This document shows, piece after piece, positions 1 to 8,320 of a DNA stretch of 64,000 nt; the first letter of the stretch is position 1, and every line of letters begins with the position of its first letter. The stretch lies in the NCBI RefSeq assembly GCF_037381185.1, contig NZ_JARRQY010000002.1, positions 1 through 64,000 on the forward strand. Reading direction: 5' to 3'. The notes below the pieces were generated by a model that made no database searches, was not told where the DNA came from, and worked only from the letters and a program-made list of their open reading frames with translations. The translations under genes were made by a program, and so were the position numbers. Source of the stretch: Acidihalobacter_A sp037381185 (lineage in GTDB: Bacteria; Pseudomonadota; Gammaproteobacteria; DSM-5130; Acidihalobacteraceae).

Positions 1-22
1 CAACATGATCTGCACCGCCCGC

Positions 23-49
23 GTTGGGGTGCGCTTCGCTTACCCCAAC
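23..49. repeat. REP-like hairpin in left intergenic region
   Basis: An 8-bp perfect inverted repeat, GTTGGGGT (23-30) and ACCCCAAC (42-49), encloses a short loop that can itself pair GCG with CGC. This GTTGGGG/CCCCAAC design is common in dispersed intergenic hairpins of gammaproteobacteria (recalled, not searched). It belongs to a gene-free stretch at 1-488. The open frames in that stretch have no protein-like features. Confidence 0.45.
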
Positions 50-129
50 CTACCCCTCGATACGCGAATGCGTAGCCCAAGCGTTTGGGAGGCGTTCTGT
101 TTTGACCTTCGGTTCCCGTGTGGCCTTGC

Positions 130-236
130 CTCGAGCGTGCGCCCCGGCGCGGGGGCGGGCGGCAGGAGGCCGCCCGAGCAGGCTTTGCCAGGATGGCAAG
201 TGCCTGCGGTGCCCCGTGACGGGGTGTGCGCTCGAG
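130..236. other. cloverleaf-like structured intergenic element
   Basis: Four nested perfect stems can be drawn. The outer arms are CTCGAGCG (130-137) and CGCTCGAG (229-236). Inside lie CGGGCGGC/GCCGCCCG (156-163/169-176), TTGCCA/TGGCAA (185-190/194-199) and CCCCGT/ACGGGG (212-217/219-224). Together they form a closed four-way junction of about 107 nt. It may be a dispersed repeat unit or a structured RNA. No promoter was identified, so transcription is unproven. Confidence 0.4.
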
Positions 237-281
237 GTTTGCCCGTCAGGGACAAGGCCTTCGGGTGCCTTTCTTTTGCCT

Positions 282-305
282 CTTTCTTTGGGCATGTAAA
301 GAAAG
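282..305. repeat. CTTTCTTT/AAAGAAAG inverted repeat
   Basis: Perfect 8-bp arms CTTTCTTT (282-289) and AAAGAAAG (298-305) flank an 8-nt spacer. With one mismatch the pairing extends outward to CCTC/GGGG. The surrounding text resembles a recurrent intergenic motif in high-GC gammaproteobacteria (recalled, not searched). No gene is seen from 306 to 488. Confidence 0.35.
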
Positions 306-488
306 GGGCTCGGGCGCGTCACCCAAGCAGGATCAAAACTGGAAACGCTGATTCGCGCCCGAAACAAGCCTCAGCGCCAACAATGGGAGCTGCTCCCACC
401 ACATAACCAACAGAAACCACACACCTCAAAACCGCGCCAGAAACCGGCCACCATGGTCAGCGAGTACGTCGCCTTTACTCAGGTACAC

Positions 489-1457
489 TCAAAAATACCC
501 TTCCTGCTCTGCTACCGCGGACAACAACGCCCGCCCCGCATCAAGGTTGTTCATGATCCCGTGCCGGTGGTCGATCCACCACTTGGCCTCGGCTTGTTCT
601 TCCAGATAGACGGTGGCCTTGGCCACGCCCTGCTTGACGGTATGCCAGTGGTCCGGGTCTTCCTGCTCGGCTTCAGTGTCGTTTTGTGCGATCCACTTGT
701 GCACCTTGTCGATGGCGCCGAAGGCGCTCAGGCGTATGCCCTCGGCCCAGGTGACTTGTTTATCGGAGCCCTCCAGCGGCGGCAGGCCCCGCTCGCGGGC
801 CGCAAGCCGGGCCTGCTCGGTCCTGCTGCGGCGTTCGGCGTCCATCTGGTCGGCCTGACACAGCAGGCAGGCACCCTGGGCGAGCTGCCCGCAGCGGTCG
901 TCCCAGGCATAGTCGTCGTCGCCGTAGAAGGGGTAGAGCGTGACGTGCTCGCAGGCGTGGCGTACGGAGCGCAGGTCGAACAGTTCGCGCTCGGCGCCGT
1001 TGCCCTGGTTGGGGCCGAACAGTGTGCAGGGGATGCCTTGCTGCGTGCACCAGCGGGCGAAGTCGAGCTGCTGTGCCGACTCGTACACGCGGCGGATCTT
1101 TCGCCCGGCCAGGTGACGTTCGATGACTTGGATCTTGAGTTCGGCCGCCGGTGCACGGTCGTCTGCCGGGCGCATCCACAGTCCGTCATAGCCGATATGC
1201 CAGCGCTGCAGCCAGGTATCGGTCTGGGTACGCACGGCTGCGCTGCGGCCGGTGAGCAGCACGATGGGGTGGCCTTCCGCGCGCGCGAGGTTGAGGCGCT
1301 GGATCAGCGGCAGGTTGGGCATATCGTCCACGCAGGCGGCGTAGAAGGCGTCCCAGTCGCGCACGCCTTCGTCGTTGTGCAGGTGGTGCAGGCGGTGTTC
1401 GATCAGCGCGAGCACGCCGTCGAGTCCGCAGAGTACGATTTCGTCGGCGTCGGACAT
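489..1457 (-). CDS. degenerate HAD-superfamily-like protein, 322 aa
   Basis: The N-terminal half resembles the 3'-phosphatase domain of T4-type polynucleotide kinase in the HAD superfamily. It has a hydrophobic strand leading to GLDGVLA and a second strand ending LLTGRS. In active HAD enzymes the first motif is DxDG, with the first Asp as nucleophile. Here that position is Gly, and the acidic motif III is not recognisable (VYES is found instead). The C-terminal half, about residues 190-322, is charged and unrecognised. ATG at 1457 is preferred over an upstream GTG at 1463, though neither has a clear ribosome binding site. The gene is divergent from htrA. It is likely expressed but without phosphatase chemistry. 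A nucleic-acid or nucleotide-binding role is a guess. Confidence 0.6.
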   Translation of the reverse strand: MSDADEIVLCGLDGVLALIEHRLHHLHNDEGVRDWDAFYAACVDDMPNLPLIQRLNLARAEGHPIVLLTGRSAAVRTQTDTWLQRWHIGYDGLWMRPADDRAPAAELKIQVIERHLAGRKIRRVYESAQQLDFARWCTQQGIPCTLFGPNQGNGAERELFDLRSVRHACEHVTLYPFYGDDDYAWDDRCGQLAQGACLLCQADQMDAERRSRTEQARLAARERGLPPLEGSDKQVTWAEGIRLSAFGAIDKVHKWIAQNDTEAEQEDPDHWHTVKQGVAKATVYLEEQAEAKWWIDHRHGIMNNLDAGRALLSAVAEQEGYF

Positions 1458-1632
1458 GCGCACAATGTTCTGGATTCGGGCGCGGAAAGCAACCGTGGGC
1501 CGTCAAGTCGTGTTGTTGAGCGTAAAAACAGGTAAAACTTTGCGTGCGGGACCATCGTGCGATTGGGCGTCGGGCCGCGCCAGCGCTGAAATCGCGGGAC
1601 TTTACAGTCTGTTGGGCAACGCCGCGGGCTTC

Positions 1633-1660
1633 GGAACCAGCCTTGGGCGACGCCTGTCCA
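1633..1660 (+). promoter_or_regulatory. possible sigma-E/AlgU-type promoter of htrA
   Basis: GGAACC (1633-1638), a 16-nt spacer and TGTCCA (1655-1660) lie 38 nt before the htrA start. They loosely resemble the envelope-stress pattern GAACTT-N16-TCxAA. The match is imperfect, and the call rests partly on the known envelope-stress control of htrA-family genes. Confidence 0.22.
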
Positions 1661-1697
1661 TCTGGGCGTGAACGAATATTCCAAGATGGAGGCAAGC

Positions 1698-3185
1698 ATG
1701 AAAAATCCCCGCATTCGCCGTTTCCCGACGGCGCCCAGGCGCTTCGTTGCGGCCATGGTCTTCTGCGTGCTGGGCGTCGGATTGGGTGCGACGACGCTCA
1801 GTCTGGCCGCACCGGCGCCGCTGGCCATTCACGTGAATGATTCGCCGCAGCCGCCGCTGGTGCGGTTGCCCGACTTCACGCCGATCATCAAGAAGGTCGG
1901 TTCGGCGGTGGTGAACATCAGCAGTACCAGCACCAAGACGATACCGCAGAGCGCGCAGAATCCGTTTCCGCCCAATTCTCCGTTCCATCAATTCTTCCAC
2001 CAGTTCATGGTGCCGGGCGGTCCGACGCACGAGAAGGTGTCGGATCTGGGGTCGGGCTTCATCATCAGCCCCAACGGCTATATCGTCACCGCGGCGCACG
2101 TGGTACACGGCGCCGACCACATCATGGTGACGCTGGCCAACCATCACGCCTATCCGGCCAAGCTGGTAGGCATGTCGGTGCGCTACGACACAGCGCTGCT
2201 GAAGATCAAGGCGGAGAATCTGCCGACGGTGCCGGTCGGCAACTCGGATCATCTGCGTGTTGGGCAGTGGCTGTTGGCGGTCGGGGCACCCTTTGGCTTC
2301 TTCAACACGGTGACCCAGGGCGTGGTGAGTGCGGTCAATCGTTCGCTGCCGCATGACGATCAGTACATCCCCTTCATCCAGAGCGACGTGCCGATCAATC
2401 CGGGCAACTCCGGGGGGCCGCTGTTCAATATGTCCGGCCAGGTGGTCGGCATCAATGACCAGATCTACACCAAGAGCGGCGGGTATATGGGATTGTCGTT
2501 CTCGATTCCGATCAACACCGTGATGCGGGTGGTGCACGATCTGGCTCAGCACAAGCCGATCCAGTTTGGCTGGCTGGGTGTGGAGGTGCAGGACGTGTCG
2601 GCCAAGATGGGGCAGGCGCTGCATCTCAAGGAGCCGGTCGGCGCGTTGATCGCTTCGGTGGTGCCCAACGGTCCGGCGATCAAGGCCGGTCTCAAGCCCG
2701 GCGACGTGGTGGTGACCTTCAACGACAAGCCGGTTTACGACGTCGGCCAGTTGCCGCCGATGATCGGCAACACCCAGCCCGGGACCAAGGTATCGATCGG
2801 CATTCTGCGCAACGGTAAGCCCAAGACGCTCGAAGTGACGATCGGCGCACTGCCCAAGAACGCTACGAGCATAGGCGGTAGCTCGGGCGGGAAGAGCGGC
2901 GATGTGCAGCGCTTGCAGATTCAGGTGCAGCCCTTGACCAAGAGCGCCGCGAAAAACCTCGGGATTAGCCGCGGCGTGCTGGTCATCGGTGTGGGTTCTG
3001 GTCCGGCGGCGCAGGCCGGTATCACGCCCGGCATGGTGATCCAGGATATCGGTCAGCAGTCGGTCGATTCGCCCTCGCAGCTTGAACGTATCGTTGCGTC
3101 GCTGCCTTCCGGCGAGCCGGTCCCGATCAGGGTCCGCAAGGGCAAGCAGAGCCTCTACACCGTGGTGATCCTGCCCAACTCCTGA
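1698..3185 (+). CDS. htrA: Periplasmic serine endoprotease, HtrA/DegP/MucD family
   Basis: This is an ATP-independent protease and chaperone that degrades or refolds misfolded envelope proteins. The chosen ATG at 1698 has GGAGG at 1688-1692 with a 5-nt spacer, giving 495 aa, and is better than an in-frame upstream start at 1668. An N-terminal hydrophobic segment (about 16-38) should act as export signal. The trypsin-like triad is visible as H134 (TAAHVV), D164 (YDTALL) and S238 (GNSGGP). Two PDZ domains follow at about 290-380 and 400-490. Length and order match the family. It stands alone, followed by a terminator, and is not in an algU-muc operon here. Confidence 0.95.
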   Translation: MKNPRIRRFPTAPRRFVAAMVFCVLGVGLGATTLSLAAPAPLAIHVNDSPQPPLVRLPDFTPIIKKVGSAVVNISSTSTKTIPQSAQNPFPPNSPFHQFFHQFMVPGGPTHEKVSDLGSGFIISPNGYIVTAAHVVHGADHIMVTLANHHAYPAKLVGMSVRYDTALLKIKAENLPTVPVGNSDHLRVGQWLLAVGAPFGFFNTVTQGVVSAVNRSLPHDDQYIPFIQSDVPINPGNSGGPLFNMSGQVVGINDQIYTKSGGYMGLSFSIPINTVMRVVHDLAQHKPIQFGWLGVEVQDVSAKMGQALHLKEPVGALIASVVPNGPAIKAGLKPGDVVVTFNDKPVYDVGQLPPMIGNTQPGTKVSIGILRNGKPKTLEVTIGALPKNATSIGGSSGGKSGDVQRLQIQVQPLTKSAAKNLGISRGVLVIGVGSGPAAQAGITPGMVIQDIGQQSVDSPSQLERIVASLPSGEPVPIRVRKGKQSLYTVVILPNS

Positions 3186-3222
3186 CTCCTGGCCTTAAGG
3201 ACGGTTCGGTATCCCGATGCAG

Positions 3223-3252
3223 GCGCCTCCTCGATTCCCGAGGGGGCGCTTT
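3223..3252 (+). terminator. Rho-independent terminator after htrA
   Basis: An 11-bp stem (3223-3233 with 3239-3249, one G-U pair) closes a 5-nt loop and runs into TTT. It lies 38 nt after the htrA stop. Confidence 0.65.
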
Positions 3253-3332
3253 GCGTCGAGGAGCCCGGCGCTGGTGCATGCGCCCTTCAGGGCCGACAAT
3301 GTGCGGGATGCCTGATTATTGGGGAATGCTGC

Positions 3333-3512
3333 ATGAGCGTACACGTAAGTGGATTGTTCGGTTTCGTCCTGTTGGTGCTCGATGTCTGGGCGCTGGTCAA
3401 GGTGATACAGAGCCGCGTCGGCACCGGCATGAAGGTGTTCTGGATCGTATTGATAGTGCTGGTGCCGTTGTTGGGTTTCATTCTGTGGCTGCTGTTCGGC
3501 CCGAAGGATTGA
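3333..3512 (+). CDS. PLDc_N-domain small membrane protein, 59 aa
   Basis: A short protein with two predicted membrane helices (about 7-24 and 34-54). It has the PLDc_N pattern: a VLDVWALVKV stretch and a C-terminal WLLFGPKD. PLDc_N occurs at the N-terminus of cardiolipin synthases and as stand-alone peptides of unknown function. Only the latter is seen here, with no phospholipase D domain following. It starts at ATG 3333 and ends 4 nt before the next gene, so the two are probably cotranscribed. Confidence 0.7.
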   Translation: MSVHVSGLFGFVLLVLDVWALVKVIQSRVGTGMKVFWIVLIVLVPLLGFILWLLFGPKD

Positions 3513-3516
3513 TGCG

Positions 3517-4137
3517 GTGAGTGCAACGACACATGAACCGGTTGCCGACAAGCGCTATTCACCGGCCAGCGAACAGAATCGCGCTCCGATCGAGGAGGTG
3601 CTGCACGGGTGTTTTGCAGCGCCTGGAACGGTACTCGAGTTGGGTAGTGGCACGGGCCAGCACGCGGTCTATTTCGCCCGCGCCTTCGCGTACCTGCAGT
3701 GGCAACCGAGCGACCTGCCGGAGAATCTTCCCAGCATTCGCGCTTGGCGTGCGGAAGCGGACCTGCCGAATCTGCTCGAACCGCGCGAGTTGGATGTGCG
3801 TACGCAGCCATGGCCGCTTGCGGAGGCTGACTACGTCTATACCGCCAATACCTTCCACATCATGGGGTGGGAAGCGGTGGAAGCCTGTGTCGCAGGCATC
3901 GGCAAGGTGCTGAAGGATGGCGGCCTGTTCGCGTGCTATGGACCGTTCAACTACGGCCGTAGCTATACCAGTGAAAGCAACGCGCGGTTCGACGCTTGGC
4001 TGAAGGGGCGCGATCCGCGCAGCGGCGTGCGCGATTTCGAGGCGGTGGACGGGCTTGCACGCGAGGCTGGCCTGATGCTGCAGCGCGATTTCGCCATGCC
4101 TGCGAACAACCGCGTGCTTTGCTGGCGCAAGCGCTGA
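3517..4137 (+). CDS. DUF938 SAM-dependent methyltransferase-like protein
   Basis: A 206-aa protein of the DUF938 family. The Rossmann motif I is LELGSGTGQHAVYFA, which should bind S-adenosylmethionine. It is followed by a QPSDLPENL segment and a YTANTFHIMGW segment typical of the family. The substrate of this family is not established to my knowledge. The GTG start at 3517 follows the stop of the PLDc_N gene by 4 nt. Family assignment is firm, function is not. Confidence 0.85.
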   Translation: MSATTHEPVADKRYSPASEQNRAPIEEVLHGCFAAPGTVLELGSGTGQHAVYFARAFAYLQWQPSDLPENLPSIRAWRAEADLPNLLEPRELDVRTQPWPLAEADYVYTANTFHIMGWEAVEACVAGIGKVLKDGGLFACYGPFNYGRSYTSESNARFDAWLKGRDPRSGVRDFEAVDGLAREAGLMLQRDFAMPANNRVLCWRKR

Positions 4138-4262
4138 GCGTCCAATCCGTAAGCTGGTCGACGTCGCGATGCGGTAGTGCGGCGTGGAACCATCCTTCTC
4201 GTTATGTGTCAACGGAATGACGGCGCAAGCCGTCACTTCATTCGCTATACGAGGGTGCAGTT

Positions 4263-5540
4263 ATGAGAAGGAACTGGTTCGTGGCGACTTCCGCCGCGCT
4301 GGCGGCGCTGCCGTTGACCACGGCGCTGGCGCAGGCCGCTTGTTCGATACCGATCGGGGTGGTGCTGCCGACTTCTGGCGAACTCAGCGCGCAGGGACAG
4401 GAAAACGTGCAGATGGCGCAGCTGGCGATCAATCAGATCGATCAGGCCGGAGCGGTGGACGGTTGCCGCTTCAATGCGATCATAGCGAATAGCCAGACCA
4501 AGCCGGCGATCGGCGTCGATGCGGCGAAAAAGCTGGTCGACCTGAAGAACGTGCCGGCCATCGTGGGCGCTTCGTCCAGTGGCGTGTCGATGGCGATCCT
4601 GACCTCGGTGACCGCACCGAGCAAAGTGGTGCAGATTTCCTCCTCCTCCACCTCTCCGGCGCTGACCACCCTGGCCAAGGAGGGCAAGACGGGGGGCTAT
4701 TGGTTCCGTACCGCGCCTTCCGACGCGCTGCAGGGCGTGGCGATGGCGTATGTGGCGCGCAAGCAGGCCAAGCTGCAACGCGTTGCCATCCTGTATCTCA
4801 ACAACCCGTACGGCAAAGGGTTATCGGGGCGTTTCGCCAGCGAGTTCAAGGCTATGGGCGGCAAGGTTACGGCCGATGTGCCGTTCAATCCACGCCAGCC
4901 GACGTACATGAGTGAAGTGGGCAAGGCCATGGCGGGCCATCCCCAGGCGTTGTTCCTGGTGGGTTATCCGAATACTGCCGAAGTGATCATGCGCGAGTGG
5001 ATCGGTTCCGGCGGTCCGCACGTATATCTGTTCCCCGATGCACTGCACGCGCCGCAGTTCGTCGACAGCATCGGCGGCAGCTATCTGAACGGACATGTTT
5101 GGGGCACCGTGCCGGGCAATAACAAGACGCGCAGCCTGGGCTACGTGGCGAAGTCCTTCACCAAGGCCTACGGGCATCCGATGCGCGAGTCCTACGATGC
5201 GGCTACCTATGACGCCGCGGCGATCGAGGTGCTGGCGGCCGAGGCGGCCAAGGGCAAGGGTGAGTCGGTAAGCGGCACCACGGTGCGTAACATGATCCCC
5301 GACGTGACCGATCCAAGGGGAACGCCGATCTATGCTTCGGTGGTGAGTTTCCGTAAGGGGGCCCGGCTGCTCAAGGAAGGCAAGCCGATCCGCTATGTGG
5401 GGGCGGCTGGTACCTTGCACTTCAATCGCTACGGCGATGTTTCCGGGCCCATGGTCGTTTGGCGCGTGAAGAATGGCGCCATCGATCCGATCGAAACGCT
5501 GAGTGCCAAGCGGATTGCCGGGCTGAAGAGCAATTCCTGA
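4263..5540 (+). CDS. Orphan periplasmic binding protein, branched-chain amino acid/amide type
   Basis: A 425-aa type I periplasmic binding protein (Peripla_BP_6, LivK/UrtA-like). It has a Sec signal peptide ending near ALAQA-AC, then an IPIGVVLPTSGELSAQG opening strand and the two-lobe pattern throughout. Such proteins capture branched-chain amino acids, amides, urea or aromatic acids for ABC import. No permease or ATPase gene lies beside it, so it either works with components encoded elsewhere or has a sensing role. The ligand cannot be read from the sequence. It is convergent with fghA, with a strong hairpin between them. Confidence 0.85.
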   Translation: MRRNWFVATSAALAALPLTTALAQAACSIPIGVVLPTSGELSAQGQENVQMAQLAINQIDQAGAVDGCRFNAIIANSQTKPAIGVDAAKKLVDLKNVPAIVGASSSGVSMAILTSVTAPSKVVQISSSSTSPALTTLAKEGKTGGYWFRTAPSDALQGVAMAYVARKQAKLQRVAILYLNNPYGKGLSGRFASEFKAMGGKVTADVPFNPRQPTYMSEVGKAMAGHPQALFLVGYPNTAEVIMREWIGSGGPHVYLFPDALHAPQFVDSIGGSYLNGHVWGTVPGNNKTRSLGYVAKSFTKAYGHPMRESYDAATYDAAAIEVLAAEAAKGKGESVSGTTVRNMIPDVTDPRGTPIYASVVSFRKGARLLKEGKPIRYVGAAGTLHFNRYGDVSGPMVVWRVKNGAIDPIETLSAKRIAGLKSNS

Positions 5541-5578
5541 TTACGTTCGCGGCGGATCCGGCTCCGCCTGACCGACGA

Positions 5579-5609
5579 CGTGCGGGGAAGCGTTCTGCTT
5601 CCCCGCACG
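5579..5609. terminator. Bidirectional terminator hairpin
   Basis: A perfect 13-bp stem (5579-5591 with 5597-5609) and a GTTCT loop sit between the convergent binding-protein gene and fghA. There is no strong T-run on the plus strand (CGTTTCC follows). The position between convergent genes supports termination of both. Confidence 0.65.
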
Positions 5610-5623
5610 CGTTTCCGGGCAGC

Positions 5624-6466
5624 CTATTTCAATGCCGCCGCATGATAGGCGAGATGTTCGCCGATGAAGCTGGCGATGAAGTGATAGCTGTGGTCGTAGC
5701 CGTCGCGCATGCGCAGCGTGAGCGGGAAGCCGTGAGCGTTGCAGACTGCTTCGAGATCCTGCGGGTAGAGTTGTTCGGCCAGGAACTCGTCGGCGGTGCC
5801 CTGTTCGATCAGTAGTGGGATTGGCTCGGCGCCGGCGATAACCAGCTCGGTCGCGTCATAGGCCTTCCAGGCTTCGCGGTCGCCGCCCAGGTAGGCGCCG
5901 AAGCAGCCCCCGCCCCAGCCGCAGGCCGTCGGGTGGCAGATCGGCGCGAAGGCCGACACCGAGCGGTAGGCGCCGGGGTTCTTCAGCGCAGAGATCAGCG
6001 CGCCGTGGCCGCCCATGGAGTGGCCCGAGATGGACTTGAGGCCCGGCACCAGCGGCAGCTCGGCTTCGACCAGTGCCGGCAGCTCGCGGGTGACGTAGTC
6101 GTACATTTGATAATGCTCGGACCACGGCGCCTGTGTTGCGTTGACGTAGAAACCCGCGCCCTGGCCGAGGTCGTAGCGTTCGGCTTCGTCCGGCACGTCT
6201 TCGCCGCGCGGGCTGGTGTCGGGGATGACCAGCGCGAGTCCGAGTTCGGCCGCATAGCGCTGGGCGCCGGCCTTGGTGCGGAAGTTGTCGTCCGTGCAGG
6301 TCAGCCCCGAGAGCCAGTACACGGTCGGCACCGGACCGTGTTCGGCCTGCGGCGGCAGGTAGACGGAGAACGTCATGCGGCAGCGGCAGTTGGTGGAGTC
6401 GTGTTGGTAGCGATCCAGCCAGCCCCCGCTTTCCTTGATGCGTTCGATACGTTCGAGTGTCGACAT
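5624..6466 (-). CDS. fghA: S-formylglutathione hydrolase
   Basis: A 280-aa cytosolic esterase-D-family alpha/beta hydrolase that releases formate and glutathione from S-formylglutathione. The nucleophile elbow is GHSMGG with S150. The other triad residues are D226 (EQGTADEF) and H259 (GYDHSY). The family sequence WLSGLTCTDDNF is present. The start at 6466 lies 8 nt after the frmA stop, so the two are translated from one message. The same frame stays open further upstream through frmA as an antisense-like shadow, but homology to the family starts at MSTLERI. Confidence 0.95.
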   Translation of the reverse strand: MSTLERIERIKESGGWLDRYQHDSTNCRCRMTFSVYLPPQAEHGPVPTVYWLSGLTCTDDNFRTKAGAQRYAAELGLALVIPDTSPRGEDVPDEAERYDLGQGAGFYVNATQAPWSEHYQMYDYVTRELPALVEAELPLVPGLKSISGHSMGGHGALISALKNPGAYRSVSAFAPICHPTACGWGGGCFGAYLGGDREAWKAYDATELVIAGAEPIPLLIEQGTADEFLAEQLYPQDLEAVCNAHGFPLTLRMRDGYDHSYHFIASFIGEHLAYHAAALK

Positions 6467-6474
6467 GAAGTCCC

Positions 6475-7584
<1,110 letters not shown>

Positions 7585-7630
7585 GGGCGATCTCCTTGTT
7601 GTGGTGTTTTTGCTGCGTTGCCGAAGCGAT

Positions 7631-8212
7631 TCAGGCCGTGCCCAGTACGCCTTTCTCCTTGGCGACGTGCGTGGCGATCAGGTCCATCAGCGCCGGCGAG
7701 AGGCAGTCGTAGGGCTCGAGCCCGAGTTCGTGCAGCCGCGCTCGGATGGTCTCCATCTGGGCTGGGTCGGTACCGCCTTCGATAAGCGAAGAGACGAAGG
7801 CGGCGAACTGCGGTTCGCACCAGCCGGCCTCGTTGGACAGTTCGGTGTGAATGAAATCCAATCCGTAGAACGGATGGCCCTTGTCTTCGATGCGGCCGAA
7901 CATATGCGCGCCGCATTCGCGGCAGGCGTGGCGCTGGATGGCCGCCGAAGGGTCAAGGATCTCGAGTTTCTCGCCGTGTTCGACGACGCTGACCGCTTCG
8001 CGCGGCACCACGGCGACGAGGGAGAACTTCGCGCCCTCGGGTTTCCAGCACTGGGTGCAACCGCAGGCGTGATTGTACGCACTTTGCGCGTCGACTTTTA
8101 CGACAACCTGATCGTGGGCGCATTTGCAGTGCAGAGTGCCGCCGTGGAAATGCGGATCGGTGGGCTTGATGCCGTGATCGATGTCGGGGTGAAGCGAGAC
8201 GGATGCGTTCAT
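7631..8212 (-). CDS. gfa: Glutathione-dependent formaldehyde-activating enzyme
   Basis: A 193-aa zinc protein of the Gfa/CENP-V family, reported to promote condensation of formaldehyde with glutathione. Metal-binding cysteines are clear: C29 and C31, C50, C52 and C55 (CGCTQC), and C97 and C100 (CRECG). It is the first gene of the gfa-frmA-fghA set. The set follows the methanethiol oxidase gene by 108 nt on the same strand, so formaldehyde made by the oxidase can be captured at once. Confidence 0.93.
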   Translation of the reverse strand: MNASVSLHPDIDHGIKPTDPHFHGGTLHCKCAHDQVVVKVDAQSAYNHACGCTQCWKPEGAKFSLVAVVPREAVSVVEHGEKLEILDPSAAIQRHACRECGAHMFGRIEDKGHPFYGLDFIHTELSNEAGWCEPQFAAFVSSLIEGGTDPAQMETIRARLHELGLEPYDCLSPALMDLIATHVAKEKGVLGTA

Positions 8213-8264
8213 GGTCGTATGCCTCTTGATCTGTTGGAGTGTTTCGCCGGGCGGCGAAGCGGTA

Positions 8265-8290
8265 TGCGCGGGTGCCAGGCATCCCGCGCA
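8265..8290 (-). terminator. Hairpin between methanethiol oxidase gene and gfa
   Basis: TGCGCGGG (8265-8272) and CCCGCGCA (8283-8290) form a perfect 8-bp stem that can extend inward. A second short hairpin (TTCGCC/GGCGAA, 8243-8258) follows in the direction of transcription. No T-run is seen. It may lower read-through from the oxidase gene into gfa-frmA-fghA, or stabilise the upstream message. Confidence 0.4.
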
Positions 8291-8320
8291 AACGCGGTCG
8301 AGCTGTCTGTGCGTGGTGGA

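Noticed and set aside
453..1535. A 360-codon plus-strand frame
   Set aside because: Antisense to the HAD-like gene; no recognisable domain, whereas the minus-strand product has HAD-like strands.
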